Shown here piece by piece: positions 39,116-50,400 of a stretch of DNA of 64,000 nt (position 1 is the first letter of the stretch; each line of letters opens with the position of its first letter). The notes under the pieces were generated by a model that saw only the letters and a list, made by a program, of their open reading frames with translations, searched no databases and was not told where the DNA came from. The stretch comes from Dasyornis broadbenti. Lineage: Eukaryota; Chordata; Aves; Passeriformes; Dasyornithidae. The stretch is from contig VZRN01001153.1 in the NCBI GenBank assembly GCA_013397935.1, positions 1-64,000 on the forward strand, read 5' to 3'. A program made the position numbers and the translations under genes.

Positions 39116-42100
39116 CATCCCACATCCCTCCTTGCTTTTACTGTGTTATAGAGCTAATATTTTCTCCTTATAACATTCTATGCTTGCCCCTTGTTTACAG
39201 CACTCATAATCCCCTAGGATACCATCTGAAAAGTTTTAACCGGTACTTTGTCACTGACTATGTAGTAAAGAAAGGTAAAACCATAAAAGTAATGTGTTTT
39301 ATATAAGTTCTTTTAAAAGATTTTAGGTAAAATTTTTGCTTGATTGGAGGCGGTATGAAAAGCAGAGGACAAAGAATGACTGTGAAACAAGCAAAAAAAA
39401 AAGCCTACGTGATTTCATCCTGCTGTACAATGTGGAAACTTTTCGTGTTTGTACATCTGTATTTTGCAGTATTTGCTTTAAAGTCTTGGTCCCCTTTAGT
39501 AAAGTAAAAAATGAACAGATTATATTGCTCCATTTCAAGGAAGGAAACAACAAAGAAAAGCCAACTGGAACACCAGATTATATAAATAAAGGCAATTTTT
39601 ACTGACAGGGTTCTGATCCAAATATTTATTTATTTCCTAACTTATACAAAATTGATATTTGTAGAGGTATTGGGTTAAAAGGGTTGGAAAATTAATTCTT
39701 CTAATTATCCACAGAGAACATGTAATACTGATGAAGCAATGAAAACCTCTTTGACTTGAATAAGAAATACATTACATATAATTCACAGAAATAAGATCTA
39801 GTGTCATATAGAAAATGACGTTTTAGAGCAACAGTATCAGCAAGGACATTGATCCTTGTCTCGGCCGTGGCTGGAATGGTTTGCCCTTCACCCAGGTCCA
39901 TCCAGTGGAAGGGGAGGCTTCCCTTCCACAACTCCAAAGAAGAAAGCCAACTCTTACAATTGCCAGGCATTTCACATGTTTGCTTGCCAGTCACCTCCCT
40001 CCTCAAGGCTCATGCACCATTTGCTTCTTGCAATTTTGTAACACATTTTCTACACTAATGAGTTTGGCTGGATTCAGACCAGAGACCTACATGTAAAAGA
40101 CTAAAAACAGAAGGAGGCTCTGTTCTACTAGAAATTTATTTAGCAATCAGACGGAAAACTTGGCTTAGGGGAAAAAATGTTGGATACCTGAAAGAGATGA
40201 GAAAGTCAGTCCTGGATAAAAGTAGTTCTAACTTTTAACATAAATGAAAGTGCTATTAAAGGTTTGTATATGTGTCATGCCAAATTCTACAGAGATGAGA
40301 AATGTAATGAAATGGTATCTAAGTCATTATAAATTTTGCTATTTACAGAAAAGAGGAAAAAGAATGTTTTCTACATAACTTGTCATGTTTCCCTTCGTAT
40401 CTTGCATACTTATTAAAATGTAGGGTTTCAAGTACCCATAGAAAAAATACGAACGTGCAGAGAGAATAACCACGAGAAAGGAAAAGAATCAAACATATCC
40501 TATGACTGGATTTAAAATAATCCAGTCCTATCTAAAAAGTCAAATCCTGTTCTTTTTTCGTCCCTACATAAAAGTTCATATTCATAACAACAGAAGAAAA
40601 AAAGCACAGTTGCTTCATGACACTGGACACAGCTTCCCAGAAACAAGATAGCAATTACTCAGAAATGCTATGGAAAACATTAATCACAGAGTAACTTGCC
40701 ATTTACATCAAAGATGCAGCCTCTAAAATTAATTTTAAATAAAAGAAAGAAAGAAGCTTTTTTTTGTCATAGGACAGTTTTGTCAATAATGTGAAGTCTC
40801 TATTCTTTGCTTTTTGTCCAGCATTTCTTTTGAGATATATATCTATAAGTTTATAGATACACATCTGAGAGAGATGTATCAAAAGTTAAAACATGTCTGG
40901 ATTGAGAGCCCAGCAAATTTCATCTGAAGCTACATTTGCAGTAGACTAACCCACACAGAGAAAAAATGCCAGAATGATACATTTGAATGAAATGACATTC
41001 CCTGTCCATGATCCATGTAGAAACCCAAATGCCTCAGTCCACAGCGTCAGAGCTAATGGCAGCAGTGCAGGTTTCCCAGTGCCACCAGGCTGAAGCATCA
41101 AGCCCTCATGGGAGGCAGTGATTTCCACTCCCGTGGAGGCTGCTAGGACAGGTGCAGAGCAGGGTCAGTGGTGGTGATGTGGAGAGCTGTCACCTTCTGT
41201 GTGGACTACAGACGGGATCCCAGTCCCTTGGCAGTCAGTGCAAGCCACTCCTGTTGATGCCAGCGGGAGCTGGATGAATCCCCAGGGCAGCAGCAGGCTC
41301 TGAGGGCAGGAGTGCAGGATGAGGCATCACTGATTCACCAATCCAGTGCCAGCATGACCATCGCATTGCCCATCACCTCTGTTCTCACTGGGCTCTACAA
41401 AAGGAGTCACTCCTGTCGTGCTTCTTCCATGGAATGACGGCTGGACCAGACAGGAAATACTGAGCACCACAGCACTTCTTATTCTTACACATGCAGGATG
41501 CTAGCGGCCAACCAGCTCCAATTCAGAACCAGGAAAATCCAGCCGGAGGATGTGTCCCTTAACAGAGGAAAGACAGTCTGTGCTTCCATCAGTCAGCACT
41601 CAGCTGCCCAGTCATCATCGCCACTTGTCGAAACCAGTGCAAATTCACAGGAAAAAGAATGTCCGCTTTGAGAGGGTAAAAATCCTTCCTCATGTCCAAG
41701 AATGGTACAAGCATTTACCCAGCATCTCTATCAAATATCGTAGAAAAGGTTACACAAAAATATTTAAATATATGGATACAGATACATAGATATTACACTT
41801 GCATAAAATATGTATATTCAAAACCCTTTGGGCAGTTTCACATTTAGCTGAAAATGTATGCTTTAGAAATATGAACAATTTTCTACTCTTTTCTAGTTTA
41901 AGTAGGAGGGGGAGGGGAAAGAAGCATCAGCCTTATTAATACTGAATGCTAAGTGCAGAAGTTTAGCTGTAGCTGTAGGGTTTTGAAGCAATTGATTTGA
42001 CAGAACCTCCAAGCATAAACTCTGTTTTAAAAATCCACATCTATTCCCTAGATTGCTTATTGTTTCATGAAAATGAAAACTTACGTGTCCTGCTTGTATC

Positions 42101-42506
42101 AGCTTGATCTCCTGAGACCGTTCAATTAAACCTCATAAGCTTGCAATACCTCAAGATAGGGCTGTGTATTGGGAATATGCATGAACCTTTTTGCAGTAAT
42201 TCTGTGTGATAATAGGAATTTACAACTTCTCATATCTTGTCTAATTTAACTTTAGAAATAAAAAACCTTAAATGACACCACAAGAAGCTCACAGTTCTGC
42301 AAAAATTAAAGTCAGTATGAAATTTTACTAATAGACCATATAATTTACACAGATTTACATAAATACAGAGATATTAAAATATTAAATCAAAGCTAATTAA
42401 CAGAGGATAGAGTTTTACATGATAACATTTTAACTCTATAGTCACACTTTTGCAACTACTTTCAGTGGCATGACATTATATAAATAATACATACACCTGT
42501 ATATCC

Positions 42507-42537
42507 ATAATATATATATAAAGATATATATATATCT
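42507..42537 (+). repeat. (TA)n-rich tract
   Basis: ATAATATATATATA is followed by AAGATATATATATATC. It is a short TA microsatellite in the presumed C11orf87 downstream region. Confidence 0.8.
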
Positions 42538-42766
42538 CCATCCTTCTTTTTTCCTTCAAAAATAGGGCAATTTTATAACTGCAATGAGATGTGACAAGCA
42601 GTACACTTCTGGGGAATTATTGCATGCCTTGAGTGCATAAGGCAGAAGGAAAAGTATCTGACTTCAGACACTAAAGAAGTGGAATCATCAACCAGAAATG
42701 CACTGGAATGATTTGGAACATCTTATTGCTTTTATAAAACTTGAAATTATACACTGTTGGTTTGGT

Positions 42767-42793
42767 GGGGGCAGGGGGAGGGGTGTGGGGGGG
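42767..42793 (+). promoter_or_regulatory. G-quadruplex motif containing a MAZ-like G5AG4 site
   Basis: Four G runs of 5, 5, 4 and 7 bases are separated by loops of 2, 1 and 3 bases, which fits the standard quadruplex rule easily. The middle part reads GGGGGAGGGG, close to the G5AG5 site bound by the zinc-finger protein MAZ. The G-rich strand is the template strand for C11orf87 transcription. The motif lies about 170-200 bases past the LTR poly(A) signal in gene direction. Confidence 0.6.
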
Positions 42794-42917
42794 TTAAAGG
42801 CACAAAATAAAGGGGAAAGCAATACCTCTCTATGTAGTGGAGATCAACGGTCAGGAAGCTCAATTACTGCTCACTGAACACTCCTCATTGTCCTAAACCT
42901 ATTCCCTGTGGTGCAAT

Positions 42918-43199
42918 ACTGTGCCGCGGTTGCATAAGGAGGTTAAACACAAACGTTCATGCATCCTTTATTGGGGGAAACAAAACAAAGCCAATTTCCT
43001 TGCCCAGCAACAACGAAGTGCCCGTTATCATCCGATCACAGCAGCTGGCGGCAAGAGCCAGCCGCGGCTCCCGTCGAACGGCGACGAGCGAGTACCCCTC
43101 GGTAGTTCGCCACACTGACCTGAGCGGGTGGAGCGGCTCCTTCGGCTCCCCGGTACAGCTCTTGCCTAAAACGCTGGAGGCACGGATCCAAACTTAACA
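42918..43199 (-). mobile_element. LTR-like insertion (probable solo LTR of an endogenous retrovirus)
   Basis: A 282-base block with high GC and many CpG sits abruptly in AT-rich DNA. It is flanked on both sides by the same five bases, GCAAT (42913-42917 and 43200-43204), which looks like a target-site duplication. Read on the minus strand it starts TGTTAAG, has an AATAAA signal at 42972-42967 about 50 bases before its end, and ends GGCACAGT. These are the parts expected of an LTR with U3, R and U5; five-base duplications are usual for ERVL-type elements. The end is not the canonical CA (two extra bases, or a boundary shifted by two), so the call is not certain. No internal retroviral genes are present. 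It lies in the same orientation as C11orf87, about 1.7 kb past its stop. Confidence 0.55.
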
Positions 43200-44902
43200 G
43201 CAATTTCCCATCACACCAGGGAAGATCAGAAAGCGCTAAAACTGGGTAACAGAAATACTGCCCTGAAATCTCTGCATTTTGGGGGTATTAGAGGATTATG
43301 GAGGACTTCTGCCACTCTCTTTGCCAGTTTTAAACTGGTTAATGACATTCACTCACAGATTACAGCCCCAGACCTCCTGGTCCATGTGTCTGGGATTTTT
43401 CTAGCCACCTAGCCAGGGAGACAGAGCATGTCAGACAAGAAATACAAAGGACACAGAATATTAAAAACTGTGGACTATTACTATATCCTTAAATCACTTT
43501 AAATGATGGAACATAAGCAAAATAAAAGAATAAATCCAACAGGATCACTTTTTCTTTGCTGTAATTTTTAGATGTTAGTATGCACAGTAGAGGGCTGCCT
43601 CTGCTACGATACCACACTGGATATTCCAAAGTTTCAATACGGCACGCTGCTAAGGCACCTTCAAGTAATGGTCATTGATTTCATCACTAAGGAAAGACGC
43701 ATATTCTGTAAACGACACTGCGTTCTCCAACACACACAGGACCAGCAGCCACTCACACTCGCCATCCAGAGATAACAAAACTCTTGGTGCTTGCTAGGGA
43801 TAAACTACACCACTTCTAAACAGCCACTTCTAAAATAAATATTTGCCGGGGTTTAGGAGTGGACGTTTTGCACAACTGCATTGTTTCCCAAGAGAGGAAA
43901 CAGGAGAAAATTAACTGTTGTCTGTCCCTAATGGTCTACAAGATTAGGACAGTTAAAAACACATATCAGCCTAAAAAAGCAGAAGCAAGATCTGTACTGC
44001 TGCAGGATTCCTTGCTGGGAGACAAAGCTGTAAACACAGACGTTCAGTGCCAGGTGCCTGGTGCAGAACTGGCCTGTTTCAGGACCAACAGGAGGTACAA
44101 AGACAACCTCCCCTGGGAAAGCACAGGCAAGTTACTGCACATTACCTCTCCTTTCCTCACAGAACGGTACAGGGTTTGGGTTTCACGGTTCATGGCATGG
44201 GGAAGGGGGTGCTTTTCAAGATGAAGGGAGCTGATGGGAGAGGAAAGCTCAGGCACCACTCTATGCAGACAGCTGACTCCATCCCCAAGATAATGGGTCA
44301 CTCAGTGCTGCAGCTTGGGGCACGGGGCCATGGGGTTGGAGGGTGCTTGCAGTAAAGCCCAGCTAGGGGTGGCCGTTTCCACACAAAGCAATATCCAGTC
44401 CTGGAAAGGAGTGAGAGGGGTGGGACGGGGGCACAGATCCCAGCACAAAAGGAGAGACCACAGTGTACCGGCAGTCTGCTCCAAGATGACAGAAGGGTCC
44501 CAATGCACCCACCAGACCTGCCTCTCCCCCCACACCACTCACCCACACCCCAACCCACACCATGTAACGATGGCACAGGGTGCAGTGGGAATCCCAAGGG
44601 CAGGAACATCCCTGTCCTTGGGGTAATAATGTCCAGGGAAAAGGGACCCCCTACCCCTGACCCTCTCCTGCAGGTGGATGACTTGATATTTAGTATCTGT
44701 GTGCAGCTCCTTCTCCAGTAAAAAGACGCATCCTTTCCTCACACAGTCAATGAGAAACGCAATGTGATCTGTCATGCGCTTGGATCATGGGCTTGTTCGT
44801 TCATTTGAATTAGCAGTGCTTTCTTCTTCTTCGGGGACTAGAATAACCACTCAGATATTTACAAACACCAATCAGTGCCTTCGCGAGGTCTCCCCCAAAG
44901 CA

Positions 44903-45379
44903 TCATGACAAAATCACCGTCTGCAGGAGCCCCACACCAGCTGTGTCCAAACAAGCCTGTGCTTGCTGAGAGCTGGGGGCTGCCGAGGGAGAGGAGCGCT
45001 GGATCTCTGAGTCCTGGGGGGATCTTCCCAGTCGGCTGTCTCTTCCTTGGGGTGCCTCTCCCTGCACCACTGTCCCAGGGTGCTGGCTGCTGCTATTGCT
45101 GCTGCGGGCACAGTGGTCCCGTTCATACTCCTCCTGAGCCTTTTGCATTTTCCGCTTCTTCATCTTCCTCTTGTGGATGTGGAAGGTGGTGAGGGAGAGG
45201 AGGATCAGGCAGAAGATGAGGGTGACCAGGACAATTAAAACCAGGGTGGACGAGAAGGACTGAAAGAGCTGACCCACTTGCGTGATGCAGGTGCTGCTGG
45301 TATTTAAGGTGGCAGATGTCCTGTTCAGAAGACAAGGCGGCAGAGACAGCCTCAACTCTTTGGAGAGCTTGGCACTCAT
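44903..45379 (-). CDS. C11orf87: C11orf87 ortholog (neuronal integral membrane protein 1), complete single-exon coding region
   Basis: The 158-residue product matches the human C11orf87 protein as I remember it, in the N-terminal block, the membrane segment, the basic stretch after it and the last residues. Visible parts: a short N-terminal region with two N-glycosylation sequons (N19-R-T and N26-T-S), a hydrophobic single membrane span at about residues 44-66, a Lys/Arg-rich juxtamembrane stretch at 69-80, a charged segment ending near residue 90, and a Ser/Gln/Pro-rich tail ending in LLQTVILS. The layout suggests a single-pass protein with the basic side in the cytosol; its molecular function is not known to me. 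The start is supported because an in-frame TAG lies at 45428-45430 and no other Met falls between it and this ATG. The start context is weak (T at -3, A at +4). Human C11orf87 is about 197 residues, so the bird form is shorter, mainly in the low-complexity N-terminal and tail parts. The reading frame is intact. Confidence 0.95.
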   Translation of the reverse strand: MSAKLSKELRLSLPPCLLNRTSATLNTSSTCITQVGQLFQSFSSTLVLIVLVTLIFCLILLSLTTFHIHKRKMKKRKMQKAQEEYERDHCARSSNSSSQHPGTVVQGEAPQGRDSRLGRSPQDSEIQRSSPSAAPSSQQAQACLDTAGVGLLQTVILS

Positions 45380-45527
45380 TGAGGAGGCTACGGAAGATGA
45401 GGATCTTCCTCCCCTCTCCGAAGACGCCTAAATTTCAGACGGTGTCAGGCTGCTGGCGGGGGCTTGCTGGAAATGCCCGGGATGCTGCCAGTTCAGCCTC
45501 CCGCTCGCTCTGAAGTACCCGAGCAGC
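45380..45527 (-). other. C11orf87: Probable 5' UTR part of C11orf87 exon 2, with splice acceptor
   Basis: On the minus strand a pyrimidine-rich stretch ending CCCTTTGCAG is followed by G, a good match to a vertebrate acceptor, with the AG at 45529-45528. Exon 2 would then start at 45527 and carry 148 bases of leader before the ATG. This leader has no ATG of its own, so no upstream open reading frame begins in it. The human gene is known to me as having a non-coding first exon and an intact coding exon, which fits. The matching donor is not settled: minus-strand GT sites at 46450-46449 (TGG before GTAAGG) and 46088-46087 (GAG before GTAGGC) are both acceptable, and others may be hidden in the assembly gap. 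Confidence 0.6.
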
Positions 45528-46420
45528 CTGCAAAGGGAGCCGGACACATCAGCGCCCCGAGGCACCCACCCTGCGCAGCTCCCCCCGCCCCAAACCCGGC
45601 TGCGGCAGCCTCCGCCCTGCGCCCCGCCACGGCCCCGCTCCGCGCGGCCCCGGCTCCCTGCTGGGACAGCCACGGGCCACCGCGCCGCCACTCCGACTTC
45701 GCAAATCCCTCGGCACCCCGGGCAGCACTGCCCGACCTCTCCCCCAACTAGTTGCCGCGGGAAAGGAAGCGAGAGAGCGGCGGCCGGGTGCGAGAGCCCC
45801 GCGCCGCAGCGGCTCCGTGCTGCCGNNNNNNNNNNNNNNNNNNNNNNNNNNNNNNNNNNNNNNNNNNNNNNNNNNNNNNNNNNNNNNNNNNNNNNNNNNN
45901 NNNNNNNNNNNNNNNNNNNNNNNNNNNNNNNNNNNNNNNNNNNNNNNNNNNNNNNNNNNNNNNNNNNNNNNNNNNNNNNNNNNNNNNNNNNNNNNNNNNN
46001 NNNNNNNNNNNNNNNNNNNNNNNNNNNNNNNNNNNNNNNNNNNNAGGCAGCTCCCGCGGCAATCCAGCCCCCACCCCTCCCTGCCTACCTCCGCCCCCAC
46101 GCTCCTTGCATCGCCGGGCTCCGAGGGCCGCCCGTAGCCCCTTCCCCAAAACACCCACCGACTGCGGCCAGCCTCTCCGCCCGTGTCCGCGGCCACGGAG
46201 ACTCGCCGTGGCCAGAGCGCCCGCACCGAGCCACCCCCGGCGCCTTCACTCCGCGGCTGCTGTGTGCGCCCGCCCGCAAGCCACGTTCGCACCGTACCAC
46301 ACCCCGAGTGCCGAGCTCCTGCCGGTACCGAGATCCCGTGCCTCCGCACAGCCACGCACCCGTCCTTGCTCGGGGAGGCTGGTGTGAATCTGTGGGAGCC
46401 AAGCAATGCCAGGGACTCTT
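45420..46420 (-). promoter_or_regulatory. C11orf87: CpG island covering the presumed C11orf87 promoter and first exon
   Basis: This stretch is very rich in G+C and CpG, in strong contrast to the AT-rich DNA on both sides, and it lies just upstream of the only gene in the window. CpG islands of this kind mark promoters of vertebrate housekeeping and brain-expressed genes. Neither TATA box nor start site can be picked out, partly because 219 bases are missing in the middle. Open reading frames running through the gap on either strand are products of high GC (few stops) and of N positions read as unknown residues, so they are not called as genes. Confidence 0.75.
45826..46044. other. Assembly gap of 219 N in the CpG island
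   Basis: A run of N interrupts the CpG island. Both borders are extremely GC-rich, the usual cause of sequence drop-out in bird promoters. It probably hides part of exon 1 or the core promoter of C11orf87. Confidence 0.99.
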
Positions 46421-47359
46421 GGTGGGAATACGGGTGAAAACTTGCCTTACCCAAGGCTAAGTGCATCGCAGGCGTTTTCTTCAAGAACAAACAGGTATGA
46501 GCTGCCCATTAAATACACTTAAGCTAAAAATCAGAGGATTTCTAAACATAAGAAAATTTGGTATTTGAAAAGTTCTTTCAGAAGAGCTAACAGGGCAGAA
46601 GTAATAATTACCATTAGGATGGAACTCTTCACATTTCCAAAAGGAGCAAACTGGTGTGATAGTGTCTGGCAACATGGGACAAGATCTGATGGCCAGGAGA
46701 TTCCATCAGTCCCACGTTGTGTGCTCTAGACTAACCCCATGTGCTGGAAGGAGAGTTACTATAAAGCTCTGATGTGAGTAACAGGACTTTAAGGAAAAAT
46801 AGAAAGTATCCATTCTTTCTAGTGGCTAAAAAACCTGGAGGAAAATCTGTACAGGATAAGCTGTGATGTGAGTTGGAAAAATCTTCAGTCAGGAACAAAG
46901 ATCCGTTCTGCTGACTCTGATAGTCAAGACCCTTTCACAGAGATGGACAGGAACGGCTCAGGCAAGCTGAGCTTTTAATTACGTTGTTGTTTGAAGGCAG
47001 ATTTCTTCTGCACTGCTTTTCTCTCTGATAAATAAATGCACCACAGGTTGTGAAATTTGGCCAGACACTATTAACTCTGTGATTGTTCTGGAGAAAGATT
47101 TACACTGCAGAGCATGAACTACATTCAAGACGGTTGGGATAGTCCCAGTCATTTGCAAAGGGACTCCAACTTAATGCTTCCTCTAAAACCAGAGGAATAG
47201 GAGCTCCCATGACTCATTCCCCTCCCCAGAACAATACAGCCTGATGCTGGAGGGACACTACACAGAGAGGAAAGGAGTTCAGTCCAGAATTGAGAGATAA
47301 GCCCTTGCCCACTCATTTGCCCACTTCTGTTCTCACGTGCATACCCAGTGTCATCACCT
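46421..47359. other. DNA upstream of the C11orf87 CpG island
   Basis: AT-rich sequence returns immediately beyond the CpG island. A divergent gene on the plus strand is not visible in the window. Confidence 0.5.
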
Positions 47360-47444
47360 GAAACACACCTCCCCATGGAGTGGGGTTGGACTAAGCTGCT
47401 GTTAAAAGTCCCTTCCAACCCAAATTATTGTATGATTCTATGGT
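47360..47444 (+). mobile_element. CR1 LINE tail fragment
   Basis: CCCCATGGAGTGGGGTTGGACTAAGCTG is followed by GTCCCTTCCAACCCAAATTATTG and TATGATTCTATGGTTC. This is the CR1 3' end with its terminal repeat. Only the last 60-80 bases are clear. Confidence 0.88.
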
Positions 47445-50400
47445 TCTCAGCCCAGCATTCCTTGTACACATGTTCAGGCCCTCTCACACACACACATCTC
47501 CATAGCCTTGCTGGCATTCTGCCTGCACTTTTTTCTTCCTCCGTACCTTTCTCCAACGTGCACGTGTGAGGTCTGCACTAATGAGTGCTCCATACTTGCT
47601 GCCTCAGAGGAGAAAACAATCACCACAGGCTGAAACAGCACACGAATCCTCAGTCCATTCCGTCTTTCCTCACATTATTGTCTGTAAAGCAGCAGCTGAA
47701 TGGAGGACTGCAAAACAGGGTGAGGGGCACGGGGACCACTCATCATGGGCTGTGCCACTGGAGAACACTTCTGATCCCACCCAGAAGCAACCCAGGTATA
47801 AACCAGTAGCACTGCTCTCCCTGACCAGGTTCCACTGAATCCTTTAGCCTAAAATGAAAGTGGGAAAACGATACCATTTAATCTCAAAAGCATGTGTGAG
47901 TTTGTGAAGTTGCAGCAGTTGATCTGAGACTACCATTCAGAAATTACCAAATGATTAGAAATATTTTATTTTAGAAAAACCAAACAACACCATAAGAATG
48001 GCCTTTTGCACAGAAAACAGCATTAGCAGATACAATACAGGCATGGAGATACCTTATAATATTAGCCCTGTTTATGGCAGCAATAACTGAATTGTGGACC
48101 AAAACCAAAGAATTTACTAACTTGAGATGTGTTTATTGCAAAAGTGAATAGCTAGGACTACTTATTCATTGCACTAGAATATACGACTATGTCTTCAGGC
48201 TTTACTTGTTGGGAGAGGTAACACAAAGTTACTGAAAGTTAAATTGCTTTAAATAAATTCCTAAAAATCCTTTGTGTATTAATTTTACCTGTTGTCCTTC
48301 ACCATTGGTTACATTATACCTTGATTTTAGGATTAGAAAACGTGAAAATGTGTCTTGTGTATTAGCATGGTAATTATTCCAAGTATAATGTTTTCCCTAA
48401 ACCATAGACCGTGAAAAAATGGGTTCAGGGAGTGGACAGTGGTAGAGACCTCAGCAAATGTTTAACTCCTTCCCTACTGTCTCAGCCCCTTCTCTGTGGG
48501 TTCATGTAAAATTTTGCAGTATTTCTGCTTTAGCTAAAATAAATGAAAAGCAGAGGTTGTTCTTGCTCCTTCTGGCAACTAATTTTACAATGTTTAATGA
48601 GAGAGTCAGAACAGAAGCATTGTGAGCTAAAAGGGAAATAACTCTGCTGTGATTACACATACCTTGGCATTCTGGTTCATACTGGCTGCCAACCAACCAA
48701 ATGGATTCAAATACCTATGATCAGAACACAGGGAGTTTCAGAAATCAGGGGGGGAAAAAATCTATGTTGTTACTGTGCATTATTACTTTGCTCTGATTAA
48801 CTGCTATAATTATATTTGAATATAAAAATAAAAAAATAGATAATATGGTCATGAAAAACCCTTACTTAGTCTGGCATGAAAATCTTCAAGAGTGCCCTCT
48901 TTCAAGAATAAATTGACCATTAGTTATAGTGAATTTAACCATGCTATATAAACAGTATGACATTTCTGGGGATTGGGTTTCTTGCTCAAGTAGGATTGGT
49001 CACTGTGTGATAGAGGATTTTATATTAAGGGGGTAGTTTTTGAATTTTCTAACAAGGTTTGTACTCATTAAACCTTGGTAACTCCCAGTTTTCTCTGGGT
49101 TCACATTGGTAAGAAACAGACAGCATATATACTTCCAAATCCCTCAAATGGACTTTAGTACATGGATTTTTTTTTTATTTTTTTTTTTAGTTTATAATTG
49201 GAAAAGTTGTTCCTTCAGCTTCTAATTCCTCAACCCCTGTATTACAAGGCCCTTTTTCGCTAAGGCAATTGCCTAATGAGATCGCTTTTGTGAGCAAAGG
49301 CTGTTCATGTAAGTAAAGGTCTGGTGGTTCAGGCTCTTGCCTACTAATGACCCTCCTTGAAAAAAAATTTATTGTCCCACCAGTGTTTAAATTTAGCACT
49401 TGATTGCATATAGAATAATGCATGATCCCCTTTCCACGGAGATTGATGTTATCATTTGCCAGCCAGACCAAGCACTCCATGAATGCCAATAACCCTGGTA
49501 TTAATCTGCTTTCTCCCCATGGGATTAAGGCCATCTGTGTAGAAGTCTTTTAGGACTTTTCATACTCCCACTACAATAGGTGAAACCCAGTGATTTAAAC
49601 ATGGTTTGAAAACCTAGTACTGTAGAGAGAATGGGTTTCATAACTAAAATAAAATAAATTTTTATTTCATATGCACTGGTCAGCTAAGATCCTGCAAAAA
49701 TACTAGAAGTGTCCTTCAGAGATTCTGAGCTGGAATAGCTTTACTGTGGCTGACAATTTTGCTTCCCAGGCTACCCAGCTCAGAAGCTGATTTTCTTTCT
49801 TTCCCCCACACCTTCTAGAAGAAGGTAGTCTGGATGATATGGACCCACACTTATTTCAGTTTGAGGAGATGATTCTTTATGAAGCTTAAGGACAATTTGA
49901 CATATTCATTTTCTATTCTTACTTTTGAAAAAAAAATTCTTTTCTTCTTCTGGTAAAGAAGAAACCTCCCACATGGGATGGTGAGAATTTAAAACAGGAA
50001 AAAAGAAGGATGCATGTGATACCAACCAAGGAAGGTTACTAAGCTTTTGCTGAATTCAGCAAGGTGTTAAATGGTACTAGCAGTAGAATATAAGTCCAGA
50101 CTGTGAAGAAATAAGTAGACAGCCTTGAGCTTGCCTGACCAAATACACAGATTTTTAATTATAACAGAATTCTAAAGCTGCAATATGCGTACATCTACTA
50201 ATGCAAAGTGGATCTGGGTAAAATTAATGCAAAGGGAAGAAAGAAGGACGGTATTTTAACTGTAACTATACACTAAAAATGCTACTTATGTTATTCATTA
50301 GCCAATATATTTAGCCAATATATTTTAGAAAGGCAGAATCAGAGCAATGACCTTCCACATTTAATCCGTTTGCTTTTCTTAATAGTTTACAGAGTTTTCA

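Larger units (their letters stand above)
40135..44902 (-). other. C11orf87: Presumed C11orf87 3' UTR and downstream region, with two candidate poly(A) signals
   Basis: No other gene is seen between the C11orf87 stop and about 40 kb. On the minus strand the AATAAA hexamers that I found are at 42972-42967, inside an LTR-like insertion and about 1.9 kb past the stop, and at 40140-40135, about 4.8 kb past the stop and followed by T-rich sequence that could be a downstream element. Which is used, and therefore how long the UTR is, cannot be decided from the sequence. The part at 41.1-41.6 kb is richer in GC than the rest. Short open reading frames of up to 121 residues at 43.8-44.8 kb on both strands show no recognisable protein. 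Confidence 0.4.

Noticed and set aside
42921..43197. Arg-rich frames of 65 residues in the GC-rich block
   Set aside because: The block has the marks of an LTR insertion and the translated sequence resembles no protein.
44298..44609. Overlapping frames of 66-103 residues on both strands downstream of C11orf87
   Set aside because: Frames overlap in all directions, and the sequence is better explained as 3' UTR.
45752..46387. A 211-residue frame on the plus strand through the gap
   Set aside because: The same artefact of GC content and N positions; no domain seen.
45549..46490. A 313-residue frame through the CpG island and gap
   Set aside because: It runs over N positions and high-GC DNA, where stops are rare. 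It resembles no known protein and overlaps the promoter of C11orf87.
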